In this document: one piece after another, positions 8,502-15,147 of the stretch
Layout of the letters: every line of letters starts with the position of its first letter
Position numbering within the stretch: the stretch's first letter is position 1
Assembly: GCF_016654115.1 (NCBI RefSeq)
Contig: NZ_JAEQAZ010000070.1
Span: 1-39,078, forward strand
Reading direction: 5' to 3'
Source: Streptomyces sp. MBT53
Lineage (GTDB): Bacteria; Actinomycetota; Actinomycetes; Streptomycetales; Streptomycetaceae
DNA: 39,078 nt
Notes under the pieces: model-generated
Told to the model about the DNA's origin: nothing
The model's database searches: none
The model's input: the letters and a program-made list of their open reading frames with translations, nothing else
Position numbers and translations under genes: made by a program

Positions 8502-8563
8502 AGGGGCGCGGGGCTGTGTCGATATGCGGCTCCGCCGCGTGTGCGCGACCAGCCCCCACCGGG
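8502..8563. repeat. dispersed Streptomyces-type hairpin repeat, copy 1 (possible bidirectional terminator)
   Basis: Between the converging chdC and TAP-like genes lies AGGGGCGCGGGGCTG...GCGCGACCAGCCCCCACCGG. GGGGCTG (8510-8516) pairs with CAGCCCC (8550-8556), and the enclosed region has its own hairpin GCGGC-tcc-GCCGC (8526-8538). The same flanks recur in inverted orientation at 16861-16910, but there without the roughly 25-nt inner hairpin segment. From memory, related sequences are common between genes in many Streptomyces genomes. The position and structure fit a terminator, although there is no U-tract. Confidence 0.7.
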
Positions 8564-8570
8564 CCGCGGT

Positions 8571-10151
8571 CTACCGACTACCCGGTCGCGCAGCCTTCGG
8601 CGCAGCATGCGGCGCACACGCAGCATGCCGCTCAGGCAGCTGCCCCTCCAGCAAATAAGCGTCGAGATACCCGTTGACGCACTTGTTGGCCCCACCCGCG
8701 ATCCCATGAGTCCCGGCATCCCGTTCGGTCACCAACACCGAGTCGGACAACCGCCGTTGCAGTTCGAGAGCGCCGTCATACGGAGTGGCCGCATCCCGCT
8801 CGGCCGCCAAGATCAGCACCGGCGGGAGTTCACCAGGCCCCGTCCGCACATCGAGGGCCTGCTGACGCGGCGCGGGCCAATACGCGCAGGGCAGGTTCAT
8901 CCACACGTTGTCCCACGTCTCGAACGGTGCCACGCGCGCGAGCCGCGTGTTGTCCCGGTCCCACACACTCCACTCGGTGGGCCACGGCGCGTCGTTGCAC
9001 TCGACGGCCGTGTACACCGCGTTGCCGTTCTCCGCCTCGACGGCCGCCTGAGGTGTCGGCCCCGCCTGCTGCACCAGCAGCTTGGGGTCGCCCTTCAGGT
9101 AGGCCGACAGCGCCGCCGCGGTGTGCGGCCAGTAGTCGTCGTAGTACCCGGCCGACAGAAACGCGCCCTGCAACTGCGCTGGCCCCACCTTGCCGCCCGC
9201 CGGCTTCTCCGCGAGCCGCGCCGAGGCCTTCTCGTAGCTGCGCAGCACCTTCGCGGCCGTGTCGCCGAGCCCGTACACGTCGTCGTACCGGGCGATCCAC
9301 TCCCGGTAGTCCGCCCAGCGGCCCTCGAACGCGGCCGACTGGTCGAGGTTGTTGCGGTACCAGACCTGCTCGGGGTCCGGGTTCACCGCCGAGTCGAACA
9401 CCATCCGCCGTACGTGCGAGGGGAACAGCGTCGCGTACAGCGCCCCGAAGTACGTGCCGTAGGACGCGCCCATGAACGTCAGTTTGTCCTCGCCGAGGGC
9501 GGCGCGCAGGACGTCCAGGTCGCGGGCGTTGTTGAGGGAGTTGTAGAAGCGGAGCTTGCTGCCGGAGCGCTTGGCGCAGCCGCGCGCGTAGGTCTTGGCC
9601 TCCGCGACGCGCTCCTTCTTGTACGACTCCGAGGGGTGGGTCGGCGACTGCGAGGGCGCCTTGAAGAAGTGCTTGGGGTCCTCGCAGGACAGGGGTGCCG
9701 ACTTGTCGACCCCGCGCGGGGCGTAGCCGACGAGGTCGTAGGCCGACGCGATGCGCTTCCACTCGGGGAGCATGCCGATCAGCGGGAAGTAGAGGCCGGA
9801 GGCGCCGGGGCCGCCCGGGTTGTAGACCAGGGAGCCCTGGCGGGGGACTCTGCGCTTGCTGTTGTGCGGGTCCTTGTGGGTGGCGCGGGCGCGGCCGACG
9901 GTCAGCTTGATCTGTTTGCCGTCGGGGTGCGCGTAGTCGAGCGGGACGGAGACCGTGCCGCACTCCATGGTGCCGGGCATGTCCTCCGCGTCCGGGCACT
10001 TCCCGAAGTCGATGCCGCGCGCGCGGGCGTGCGCGGCGGCGAGCGCGGTGCCGGCTGATTCGACGGCGTCCGGGGCTCCGGTGGCCGGGGCGGCGACGAG
10101 GGTGGTCAGGAGCAAGGACCCGGCGGCCGAGTACAGGGCGGCGGCTCGCAT
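8571..10151 (-). CDS. secreted tripeptidyl aminopeptidase-like alpha/beta hydrolase (S33, TAP-like)
   Basis: A 526-residue exported serine hydrolase of the Streptomyces tripeptidyl aminopeptidase family, expected to cleave short peptides outside the cell. A signal peptide covers roughly residues 1-27 (MRAAALYSAAGSLLLTTLVA...). The alpha/beta-hydrolase core has the oxyanion region NPGGPGASG (111-119), the nucleophile elbow GASYGT with S230, acid D453 in ERDAATP and H482 in GTHGI. The C-terminal part is the TAP-like domain that carries the acid and histidine. The ATG at 10151 was chosen because it begins the signal peptide and follows an AAGGGA sequence; the frame is open further upstream without signal character. 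It stands alone, transcribed away from the TIGR04222 gene side and towards chdC. Confidence 0.92.
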   Translation of the reverse strand: MRAAALYSAAGSLLLTTLVAAPATGAPDAVESAGTALAAAHARARGIDFGKCPDAEDMPGTMECGTVSVPLDYAHPDGKQIKLTVGRARATHKDPHNSKRRVPRQGSLVYNPGGPGASGLYFPLIGMLPEWKRIASAYDLVGYAPRGVDKSAPLSCEDPKHFFKAPSQSPTHPSESYKKERVAEAKTYARGCAKRSGSKLRFYNSLNNARDLDVLRAALGEDKLTFMGASYGTYFGALYATLFPSHVRRMVFDSAVNPDPEQVWYRNNLDQSAAFEGRWADYREWIARYDDVYGLGDTAAKVLRSYEKASARLAEKPAGGKVGPAQLQGAFLSAGYYDDYWPHTAAALSAYLKGDPKLLVQQAGPTPQAAVEAENGNAVYTAVECNDAPWPTEWSVWDRDNTRLARVAPFETWDNVWMNLPCAYWPAPRQQALDVRTGPGELPPVLILAAERDAATPYDGALELQRRLSDSVLVTERDAGTHGIAGGANKCVNGYLDAYLLEGQLPERHAACAPHAAPKAARPGSR

Positions 10152-10285
10152 GGTGGCGGTATCCCTTCGGAGCACGGCTGCAACAAAAGGGATGTTTCGT
10201 TCGCTGGTTGGCGAAGGCAAGCACCGTCGGGCGGTGTCGGCCCCAATGACCCCTGTGCGCCCCCTGGCGCGCTCTCACGCCGAGA

Positions 10286-11068
10286 TCAGCGCCGCCAAAG
10301 GTCGAACTGCTCGCGGTGCGCGAAGGCCGCCCGCAGATCCGGTTCGCCGACCGCGCGGATGCCCCGTACGGCCACCGACGTCAGATACGTACGGTCGTCG
10401 GCGCCGCCGCCTGCGTACCGGGTCAGGGTGCCGAGCAGCTGCTGACCGGCGGGGGAGGCCCAGTGCGAGTACGGGTGCACCTCGACCCGGGCGATGGCCA
10501 GACAGCTCAGCGTCAGGGCCAGCGGCAGCGCGAACCAGAGCGCGACCAGCCCGCGCGGCATCTCGGCCCCCGGCGTCAGCAGCGCGGTCGCGCCCAGCAC
10601 CAGCACGACGAGCGCGGCGGCCCGCACCTGCCGTACCCCGGAGGCGACCGTCGTGCGGGTGCCGTCCGGTACGGCGAGACCCGCGTCGACGAGCCGGTCC
10701 GCGACGTCGCGGACCGCGTCCGTGGCGGCCGCGGTGGCCCGCACCGGGGCGATCCGGGACTGTCCCTCGGGCCCGATGGCGCCTATCACCGAGCGCTCGA
10801 TGGGGTCCCGGCCGCGCGGGTCGACGACGGTCGCCCAGCCGGTGTGGGCGAGCAGCAGCCGGTGCTGGCGCGCCATGGAGACCAGCGTCAGATCGGCGAC
10901 CCGCGCGGGACCGCCGGACAGGAACGCCGCCTCGTAGAGCGTCAGATCGTGTCCCTTGCCCGCGTCGTCCGCGTCGACGGCCGCCGCTCTGACGGCGGCC
11001 AGGCACAGCCGCGTGCACGCCGTGCCGGCGACGGCCCAGGCCATGAGCAGGAGAAGGACCCAGAACAT
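10286..11068 (-). CDS. TIGR04222 domain membrane protein
   Basis: A 260-residue membrane protein matching my recollection of the TIGR04222 family. It has an N-terminal hydrophobic segment (MFWVLLLLMAWAVAGTAC), a conserved cytosolic block (LTLYEAAFLSGGPARVADL, followed by QHRLLLAHTGWATVVDP), then two hydrophobic segments around residues 148-190. Some family members end in a low-complexity Gly/Cys/His-rich tail; this one instead ends in FAHREQFDLWRR with no cysteine after the N-terminal helix. The ATG at 11068 has only a weak ribosome-binding sequence; TAGAAA lies 6 nt upstream. It is the last gene of the DUF4142-DUF692-DUF4142 cassette, 123 bp after the second DUF4142 gene. Function unknown. 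Confidence 0.8.
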   Translation of the reverse strand: MFWVLLLLMAWAVAGTACTRLCLAAVRAAAVDADDAGKGHDLTLYEAAFLSGGPARVADLTLVSMARQHRLLLAHTGWATVVDPRGRDPIERSVIGAIGPEGQSRIAPVRATAAATDAVRDVADRLVDAGLAVPDGTRTTVASGVRQVRAAALVVLVLGATALLTPGAEMPRGLVALWFALPLALTLSCLAIARVEVHPYSHWASPAGQQLLGTLTRYAGGGADDRTYLTSVAVRGIRAVGEPDLRAAFAHREQFDLWRR

Positions 11069-11191
11069 GCCAAGTTTCTATGCCAAAGGCCCAGCGGGAC
11101 GCCATGCCTTGTTCACAATCCGGACGGAGCGTTGTCTGCATGTGACGTTCCACTTGTCCGGAAACAGACCACGGCCGAAACAGCGCTACGG

Positions 11192-11962
11192 CTAGGGCTG
11201 TGCCGACGGCGGCGGGCTGGAGGCGGGCGGCGGCAGCGAGTACGTCGGGGAGAGCGACGGGGCCAGCGGGACGACCTGACCCGGGTCGGCCACGGCGGAA
11301 CTGCTGGGCGCGGGCGTGCTGCTCGCGGCCATGTCCCGGGCCAGCGCGGCGAAGTCGACGTATCCGGTGGCCTCCAGAACCTTGATGTGGTCCAGGACGG
11401 TCGTGTTGGCGTCGTCGGCGAGGGCGCGGACCAGGGAGTTCTGGGTGGTGGCGCGGACCTGGGCGACCACCGTGAACACCTTGCCGTGCGCGAGCCGCAG
11501 GATGTTGGCGAACTTGCGGTCGAAGTCCACGCCCGATGCCGCGTTCAGGGTGGCGAGCCACTGCTGTTGCTGCGCGTTGGGCTGGTTCGGCAGCGGCAGC
11601 CCGAGCTTGGCGGCCACGTCCCGCACCCGCTCGTCCAGGAACGTGTGGCCGTCGATCAGATGCTGCCCCGCCGTCCGTACGGCCGCGGTGGTGCCCTTCT
11701 CCTCGGCCTGCTGCCCGGCCGGCAGCTCCCACAGCCCGGCCAGCCGCACCCGCGTGACGAAGTCCCGGTCCAGCGCGGACAACGGCCCGTACTGCGTGGC
11801 CACGGTCTGGTCGCTGAGCACGTTGGCAGCGGTCGGCCCGGACCGGTCGGCGTAGGACCAGACCGGGAAGACCAGCGCCGCCAGGGTCGCGGTCAGACCC
11901 ATGACGATGACGCCGGTGCCACTGAATATGCCTCGGCCCTTTACGGGGGGTCGCGGTCGCAT
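11192..11962 (-). CDS. DUF4142 protein, membrane-anchored (second copy of the cassette)
   Basis: A 256-residue DUF4142 protein. DUF4142 is a predicted ferritin-like four-helix domain of unknown function. Here an N-terminal signal or anchor helix (VIVMGLTATLAALVFPVW) precedes the domain (LSALDRDFVTRVRLAGLWELPAGQQA and following, to about residue 200). A Pro/Ser-rich tail of about 50 residues follows, suggesting an extracytoplasmic domain on a flexible stalk. There are no cysteines. It is a clear paralogue of the product at 13559-14347, sharing LVFPVWSYADRSG and RLAGLWELPAGQQA. The ATG at 11962 has an excellent AGGAGG Shine-Dalgarno sequence 6 nt away. A candidate promoter with TAATAT as -10 lies just upstream, so it may be expressed independently of the DUF692 gene. 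Confidence 0.87.
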   Translation of the reverse strand: MRPRPPVKGRGIFSGTGVIVMGLTATLAALVFPVWSYADRSGPTAANVLSDQTVATQYGPLSALDRDFVTRVRLAGLWELPAGQQAEEKGTTAAVRTAGQHLIDGHTFLDERVRDVAAKLGLPLPNQPNAQQQQWLATLNAASGVDFDRKFANILRLAHGKVFTVVAQVRATTQNSLVRALADDANTTVLDHIKVLEATGYVDFAALARDMAASSTPAPSSSAVADPGQVVPLAPSLSPTYSLPPPASSPPPSAQP

Positions 11963-12017
11963 GGGGTGCCTCCTGTGACGGCACCGCACGTAAGTGCGCT
12001 TCTCGTGCGGAACCGCA

Positions 12018-12048
12018 ATATTACTGTGGAGTCACTCTCACCTTCCAA
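12018..12048 (-). promoter_or_regulatory. candidate promoter of the second DUF4142 gene
   Basis: On the minus strand, TTGGAA (12043-12048) and TAATAT (12018-12023) are separated by 19 bp. They lie about 55 bp upstream of the ATG at 11962 and after the DUF692 stop at 12076. The -10 is unusually AT-rich for this DNA. A small hairpin CGCAC-gtaa-GTGCG follows in the presumed 5' UTR. The 19-bp spacer is longer than ideal, so this remains a prediction. Confidence 0.4.
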
Positions 12049-12075
12049 GGCCCCTCCCGGCCCTTCCGCGACCCG

Positions 12076-13392
12076 TCAGCGGCGCAGCAGCACCCGCCTG
12101 GTGGCCCGGGCGAGCCGGACGGCGGGCCGCGCCGAACGCGGGGCCGGTCCCGAGCGCTCCAGCCACCAGGCCCGCAACTCCCGCCTCACCTCGGCGTTCC
12201 CGGGCCCGCCCGAGAGCAGCAGCTGCCCGGCGAAGTCCAGCGCGTCGCGGCGGTAGCCGCCGGTCATCGGGTGGGTGTGCGCGTACGCGAGGAACGCCGG
12301 CCGGTATGCCTCCCCGAGGATCTCCGGCAGCTCGGGAGCCACCTTCGCCACGACGTCGGCCCGCTTCGCCCCGAGCGCCCGCGCCTGCACCCCGAGCCGC
12401 ACACGGTCGAACCCCTCGGGCACCGGAGTACCGGCGACCAGCGCGGAGAGCAGGGCGGCCTGGGCGAGGGCGAGCCGCTGGCGGGCGGGGGCCGTCGATG
12501 TGGAGACCTGCGGCGCCGAGGCTTGCAGCGCGGTTGTCGGAGCCACGACATGCGCCCGCCCCCGCACGCGCCCCTTGTCCAGCGCCCCGCGAATCGACGT
12601 CAACTCCCGCTCCAGTTCTGCCGCTTCGGGAAAGTTGTCGTCGCGCTCCAGCAGGACCCCCGGAGGGGAGACGCGGGACGCCAGGTCGGTGAGGATGTCG
12701 AGGACCGGTGCGGGGACGGGGTGGGCGTGGCTGTCGTGCCAGACGCCGTCGCGTTCGACGCCGCCCGCGACATGGACGTAGGCGATGGCCTCGACGGGCA
12801 GTTCGGCGAGGGCCTTGGCCGGGTCCTCGCCGCGGTTGACGTGGTTCGTGTGCAGGTTGGCGACGTCGATGAGGAGGCGTACGCCGGTGCGGTCGGCCAG
12901 GTCGTACAGGAACTGGCCCTCGGTCATCTCCTCGCCCGGCCAGGCGAGCAGCGCGGCGATGTTCTCGACCGCGAGGGGGACGGGCAGTGCGTCCTGGGCG
13001 ATGCGGATGTTCTCGCAGAGCACGTCGAGGGCGTCCCGGGTGCGCGGCACGGGCAGCAGATGGCCGGCTTCGAGGAGCGGGGAGGCGGTCAGCGGGCCGC
13101 CCGCGCGGACGAACGCGATGTGCTCGGTGACCAGCGGCGAGCCGAGGGCCTCGGCCCGCTCGGCGAGCGCCGTCAGCCGGTCCGCGTCGGGCCGGTCGGC
13201 GCCGCCGAGGCCGAGGGAGACGCCGTGCGGGATCACGGTCACGCCGCGCTCGCGCAGCCGTAGCAGCGAGTCGGGGAGGTGGCCGGGGCAGAGGTTCTCG
13301 GCCACGGCCTCGACCCAGTCGATGCCCGGCAGGTGCTCCACGGCGTCCGCTATCTCCGGCCGCCATCCGATGCCCGTCCCCAGTCGTTCCAT
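12076..13392 (-). CDS. DUF692 (MNIO-type) enzyme with fused C-terminal partner-like domain
   Basis: A 438-residue protein. Residues 1 to about 280 are a DUF692 TIM-barrel domain of the multinuclear non-haem iron-dependent oxidative (MNIO) family, whose studied members (MbnB, TglH, BufB) modify ribosomal peptides. Conserved metal-site regions are present: HGVSL (H56), VTEHIAF (E90/H91), LAVENI (E143), LLIDVANLHTNH (D176, H181, H184), HDSHAHP (H219-H224) and LLERDDN (E249). After a linker rich in Ala, Thr and Ser, residues 305-412 (FDRVRLGVQARAL, then PELPEILGEAYRPAF and AHTHPMTGGYRRDALDFA) resemble the DUF2063/BufC-type partner that is normally a separate protein. The ATG at 13392 begins MERLGTGIGWRPE and has GGGGA upstream. 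The substrate is unknown, and no Cys-rich precursor is visible nearby. Confidence 0.85.
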   Translation of the reverse strand: MERLGTGIGWRPEIADAVEHLPGIDWVEAVAENLCPGHLPDSLLRLRERGVTVIPHGVSLGLGGADRPDADRLTALAERAEALGSPLVTEHIAFVRAGGPLTASPLLEAGHLLPVPRTRDALDVLCENIRIAQDALPVPLAVENIAALLAWPGEEMTEGQFLYDLADRTGVRLLIDVANLHTNHVNRGEDPAKALAELPVEAIAYVHVAGGVERDGVWHDSHAHPVPAPVLDILTDLASRVSPPGVLLERDDNFPEAAELERELTSIRGALDKGRVRGRAHVVAPTTALQASAPQVSTSTAPARQRLALAQAALLSALVAGTPVPEGFDRVRLGVQARALGAKRADVVAKVAPELPEILGEAYRPAFLAYAHTHPMTGGYRRDALDFAGQLLLSGGPGNAEVRRELRAWWLERSGPAPRSARPAVRLARATRRVLLRR

Positions 13393-13558
13393 CGCTCGTC
13401 CCCGTCCCGTTCTCGTCCTCGATGTCCGCGCCGAAATCCACCCACTCCACAGGACCGCTGTTCGGTGTGACGGAGGTATCGCCCCCGGGCCGGGCCCCGA
13501 ACCCCGGCCGGGTCACCTTCAGAGCAACATTTGAGGTTCGGGGCGGGGGCGCGGCCGG

Positions 13559-14347
13559 CTAGCCCAGCACCCCGTTCGAGTCGACCGGATCCGGTCGCCC
13601 GGTGTTGACCGTTCCGGGCGCGCCCGGGGACGGCCGTGAGGTGGTGCCGATGTTCGGGCTCGCCACGGCGGCCGGTGCCGAGGGCGCCGGCTGGCCGGGT
13701 ACGGGCGCGGCGGGACCGGTCGGGCTGGCGGTGGAGGCGTTCGCGACCCCGTTGGCGATCGCGTCGAAGTCGACCCGCCCGGTCTTCTCCAGCACGGTGA
13801 TGTGGTCCAGCACGGTCTGGTTGGTGTCCGAGGCAAGCTGTCGCACGAGGGTGTTGCGCGTGCTGTTCCGTACGGCGCCGATGGCCGGGAAGATCTTGCC
13901 GTGCGCGGCGCGCAGCAGGTTGACGAACTTGTACTCGTACTCGGCGCCGGTCGCCGCGCTCATCTCCTGCAGCCAGCCCTGCTGTTGCTCGTTCGGCACG
14001 TTCGGCAACGCGACATTGAGCTGGGCCGCGACGATCCGCACCCGCTTGTCGAGGTCGGTGTGGCCGACGATGAGATGGTCCCCGGCCTCCTTGATCGCCT
14101 GGCTGGGCGCCCGCTCGATCGCCTGCTGTCCGGCGGGCAGTTCCCACAGCCCGGCCAGCCGCACCCGCACGATGAGATCCCGGTCGGCGGCCGTCAACGG
14201 CCCCCACTGGGTGTTCACGGTGCCCGCCGCCACGTTCGCCTGACCGGTACCCGAACGGTCGGCGTACGACCACACGGGGAAGACGAGGGCGCCAGTGGTG
14301 GCGACGACGGCCGCGATGAGCACAGCCGTACCGTTGATACGACGCAA
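13559..14347 (-). CDS. DUF4142 protein, membrane-anchored, TTG start (first gene of the cassette)
   Basis: A 262-residue DUF4142 protein. An N-terminal hydrophobic helix (TAVLIAAVVATTGALVFPVW) is followed by the four-helix DUF4142 domain (LTAADRDLIVRVRLAGLWE to about residue 200) and a Pro/Ala/Ser/Thr-rich tail of about 60 residues. It has no cysteine and is paralogous to the product at 11192-11962. The start is best placed at a rare TTG at 14347: GGGAGG lies 5 nt upstream, and initiation there gives a compact basic-then-hydrophobic N terminus, MRRINGTAVLIAAV. Upstream in-frame codons give a long Pro-rich extension with no secretion signal. It is first in the minus-strand cassette and is divergent from the gene at 14551. 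Confidence 0.85.
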   Translation of the reverse strand: MRRINGTAVLIAAVVATTGALVFPVWSYADRSGTGQANVAAGTVNTQWGPLTAADRDLIVRVRLAGLWELPAGQQAIERAPSQAIKEAGDHLIVGHTDLDKRVRIVAAQLNVALPNVPNEQQQGWLQEMSAATGAEYEYKFVNLLRAAHGKIFPAIGAVRNSTRNTLVRQLASDTNQTVLDHITVLEKTGRVDFDAIANGVANASTASPTGPAAPVPGQPAPSAPAAVASPNIGTTSRPSPGAPGTVNTGRPDPVDSNGVLG

Positions 14348-14434
14348 GGGAGCCTCCCGGGGACACCAACTGGTCGTTGGAGAAGTTGACGCGTGGCCAG
14401 TGCCTGGAGGTACGCGCGGGACGGACAGCTTGTT

Positions 14435-14471
14435 CAAAGGAAGGGCACTGTTGCCCAAAGGGCAGGCAAAG
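14435..14471. promoter_or_regulatory. helically phased CAAAG(G) repeats around a GGGCA palindrome
   Basis: The 203-bp gap between the divergent DUF4142 (start 14347) and 14551 genes holds three same-strand CAAAG copies at 14435, 14456 and 14467, spaced 21 and 11 bp, that is whole helical turns. Between the first two is GGGCA-ctgt-TGCCC (14443-14456). Phased direct repeats are typical of response-regulator or SARP binding sites, but I cannot name the protein. Confidence 0.35.
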
Positions 14472-14550
14472 AGGGCGGGTTCGGCGGGCCGGACCGGGTG
14501 GTCCGGCGCAGGCAACACGGGGGAAACGGGGCTTTCCTAGGATGCGGCGG

Positions 14551-14997
14551 GTGCACCTGACCGTCCTTGACGCCCCCACCGAGTGGAGCCGCTTCGCCGA
14601 GGGTTCCGTCGAACGCCGCATGCTGCTCGCGCTCGGCGACCTGCTCGGCACCCCGCTGCGCCCGAAACCGCTGATGCTGCCCGACGGCAGCCGCGTCGAG
14701 GTCGAGGGCATCGACCCCGCCTGCCGCGTCCTGGTCCAACTCGTCGGCAACCAGGGTGCGTACAAGCCCGCCTACCGCAACAAGGTCATGGCGGACATGT
14801 TCAAACTGCTCTGGCTGCGCGAGTCCGTACCCACCGCGGAACGCGCGGTCCTCCTGGTCAGCGAACTGATCGTGCAGGCCCTCGGCGGCTGGGTGGCGCG
14901 CGCGGCGGCGGACCTCGGGATCGAGATCCACGTCTACGACGGCAGCGCGGTCGCCCCGCTGCGGCCCTTGTCGCGGCCAGACGTAAAACGCCCGTAA
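14551..14997 (+). CDS. small protein with PD-(D/E)XK nuclease-like pattern
   Basis: A 148-residue cytosolic protein with no name I can assign. The order VERRMLLALGDLLGT (helix), SRVEVEGID (strand ending in an acid), RVLVQLVGNQGAYK (strand), then RNKVMADMFKLLWL (helix) resembles the core of the PD-(D/E)XK nuclease fold. From memory, related Streptomyces proteins have Glu where this one has Gln (LVQLVGNQGAYK), so the E-x-K active site may be lost. The start is uncertain: ATG 14542 and GTG 14551 are both in frame without a Shine-Dalgarno site. TAGGAT (14538-14543) lies 7 nt before the GTG, which fits a leaderless message starting at 14551. It precedes the importer operon by 150 bp. Confidence 0.6.
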   Translation: MHLTVLDAPTEWSRFAEGSVERRMLLALGDLLGTPLRPKPLMLPDGSRVEVEGIDPACRVLVQLVGNQGAYKPAYRNKVMADMFKLLWLRESVPTAERAVLLVSELIVQALGGWVARAAADLGIEIHVYDGSAVAPLRPLSRPDVKRP

Positions 14998-15050
14998 CAG
15001 TCAACTGCCCCGTACCGAAACACAATCTTCCTACGGTCGGGGACACCTAA

Positions 15051-15125
15051 GCGGATTTCCGCGTGGCAGTCAGTCGCACTCGCCACGCACGCTCTCCGAC
15101 TTCCAGGATCGGGCACTCGTGCCCG
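15051..15125 (+). promoter_or_regulatory. leader with three consecutive inverted repeats upstream of the importer operon
   Basis: In the 150 bp before the ABC ATPase there are three perfect inverted repeats in a row: GCGGA-tt-TCCGC (15051-15062), GCGTGGC-N14-GCCACGC (15061-15088) and CGGGCAC-tc-GTGCCCG (15110-15125). The last ends just before the start region and could mask it in RNA or serve as an operator in DNA. No known riboswitch class is recognisable to me. A TACGGT hexamer at 15032-15037 could be a -10. Confidence 0.4.
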
Positions 15126-15147
15126 CGACATGGATGGGAGCGTGAAG

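Noticed and set aside
11067..11195. A 42-codon plus-strand ORF over the TIGR04222 start, with an AAGGA upstream, considered as an MNIO precursor
   Set aside because: It overlaps the start of a real gene on the other strand, has one Cys only, no leader-core organisation and no codon bias typical of coding DNA here.
12038..13516. Long alternative frame overlapping the DUF692 gene, starting with a plausible-looking peptide (VEWVDFGADIEDENGTG)
   Set aside because: It has no early stop, so it cannot be a short precursor peptide, and beyond the first 40 codons it is an Arg/Pro/Gly-rich shadow of the DUF692 frame.
405..13558. Very long Arg/Pro/Gly-rich open frames antisense to or overlapping most genes
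   Set aside because: High GC removes stop codons from the wrong frames; these frames lack homology, starts with ribosome-binding sites and sensible amino-acid composition.
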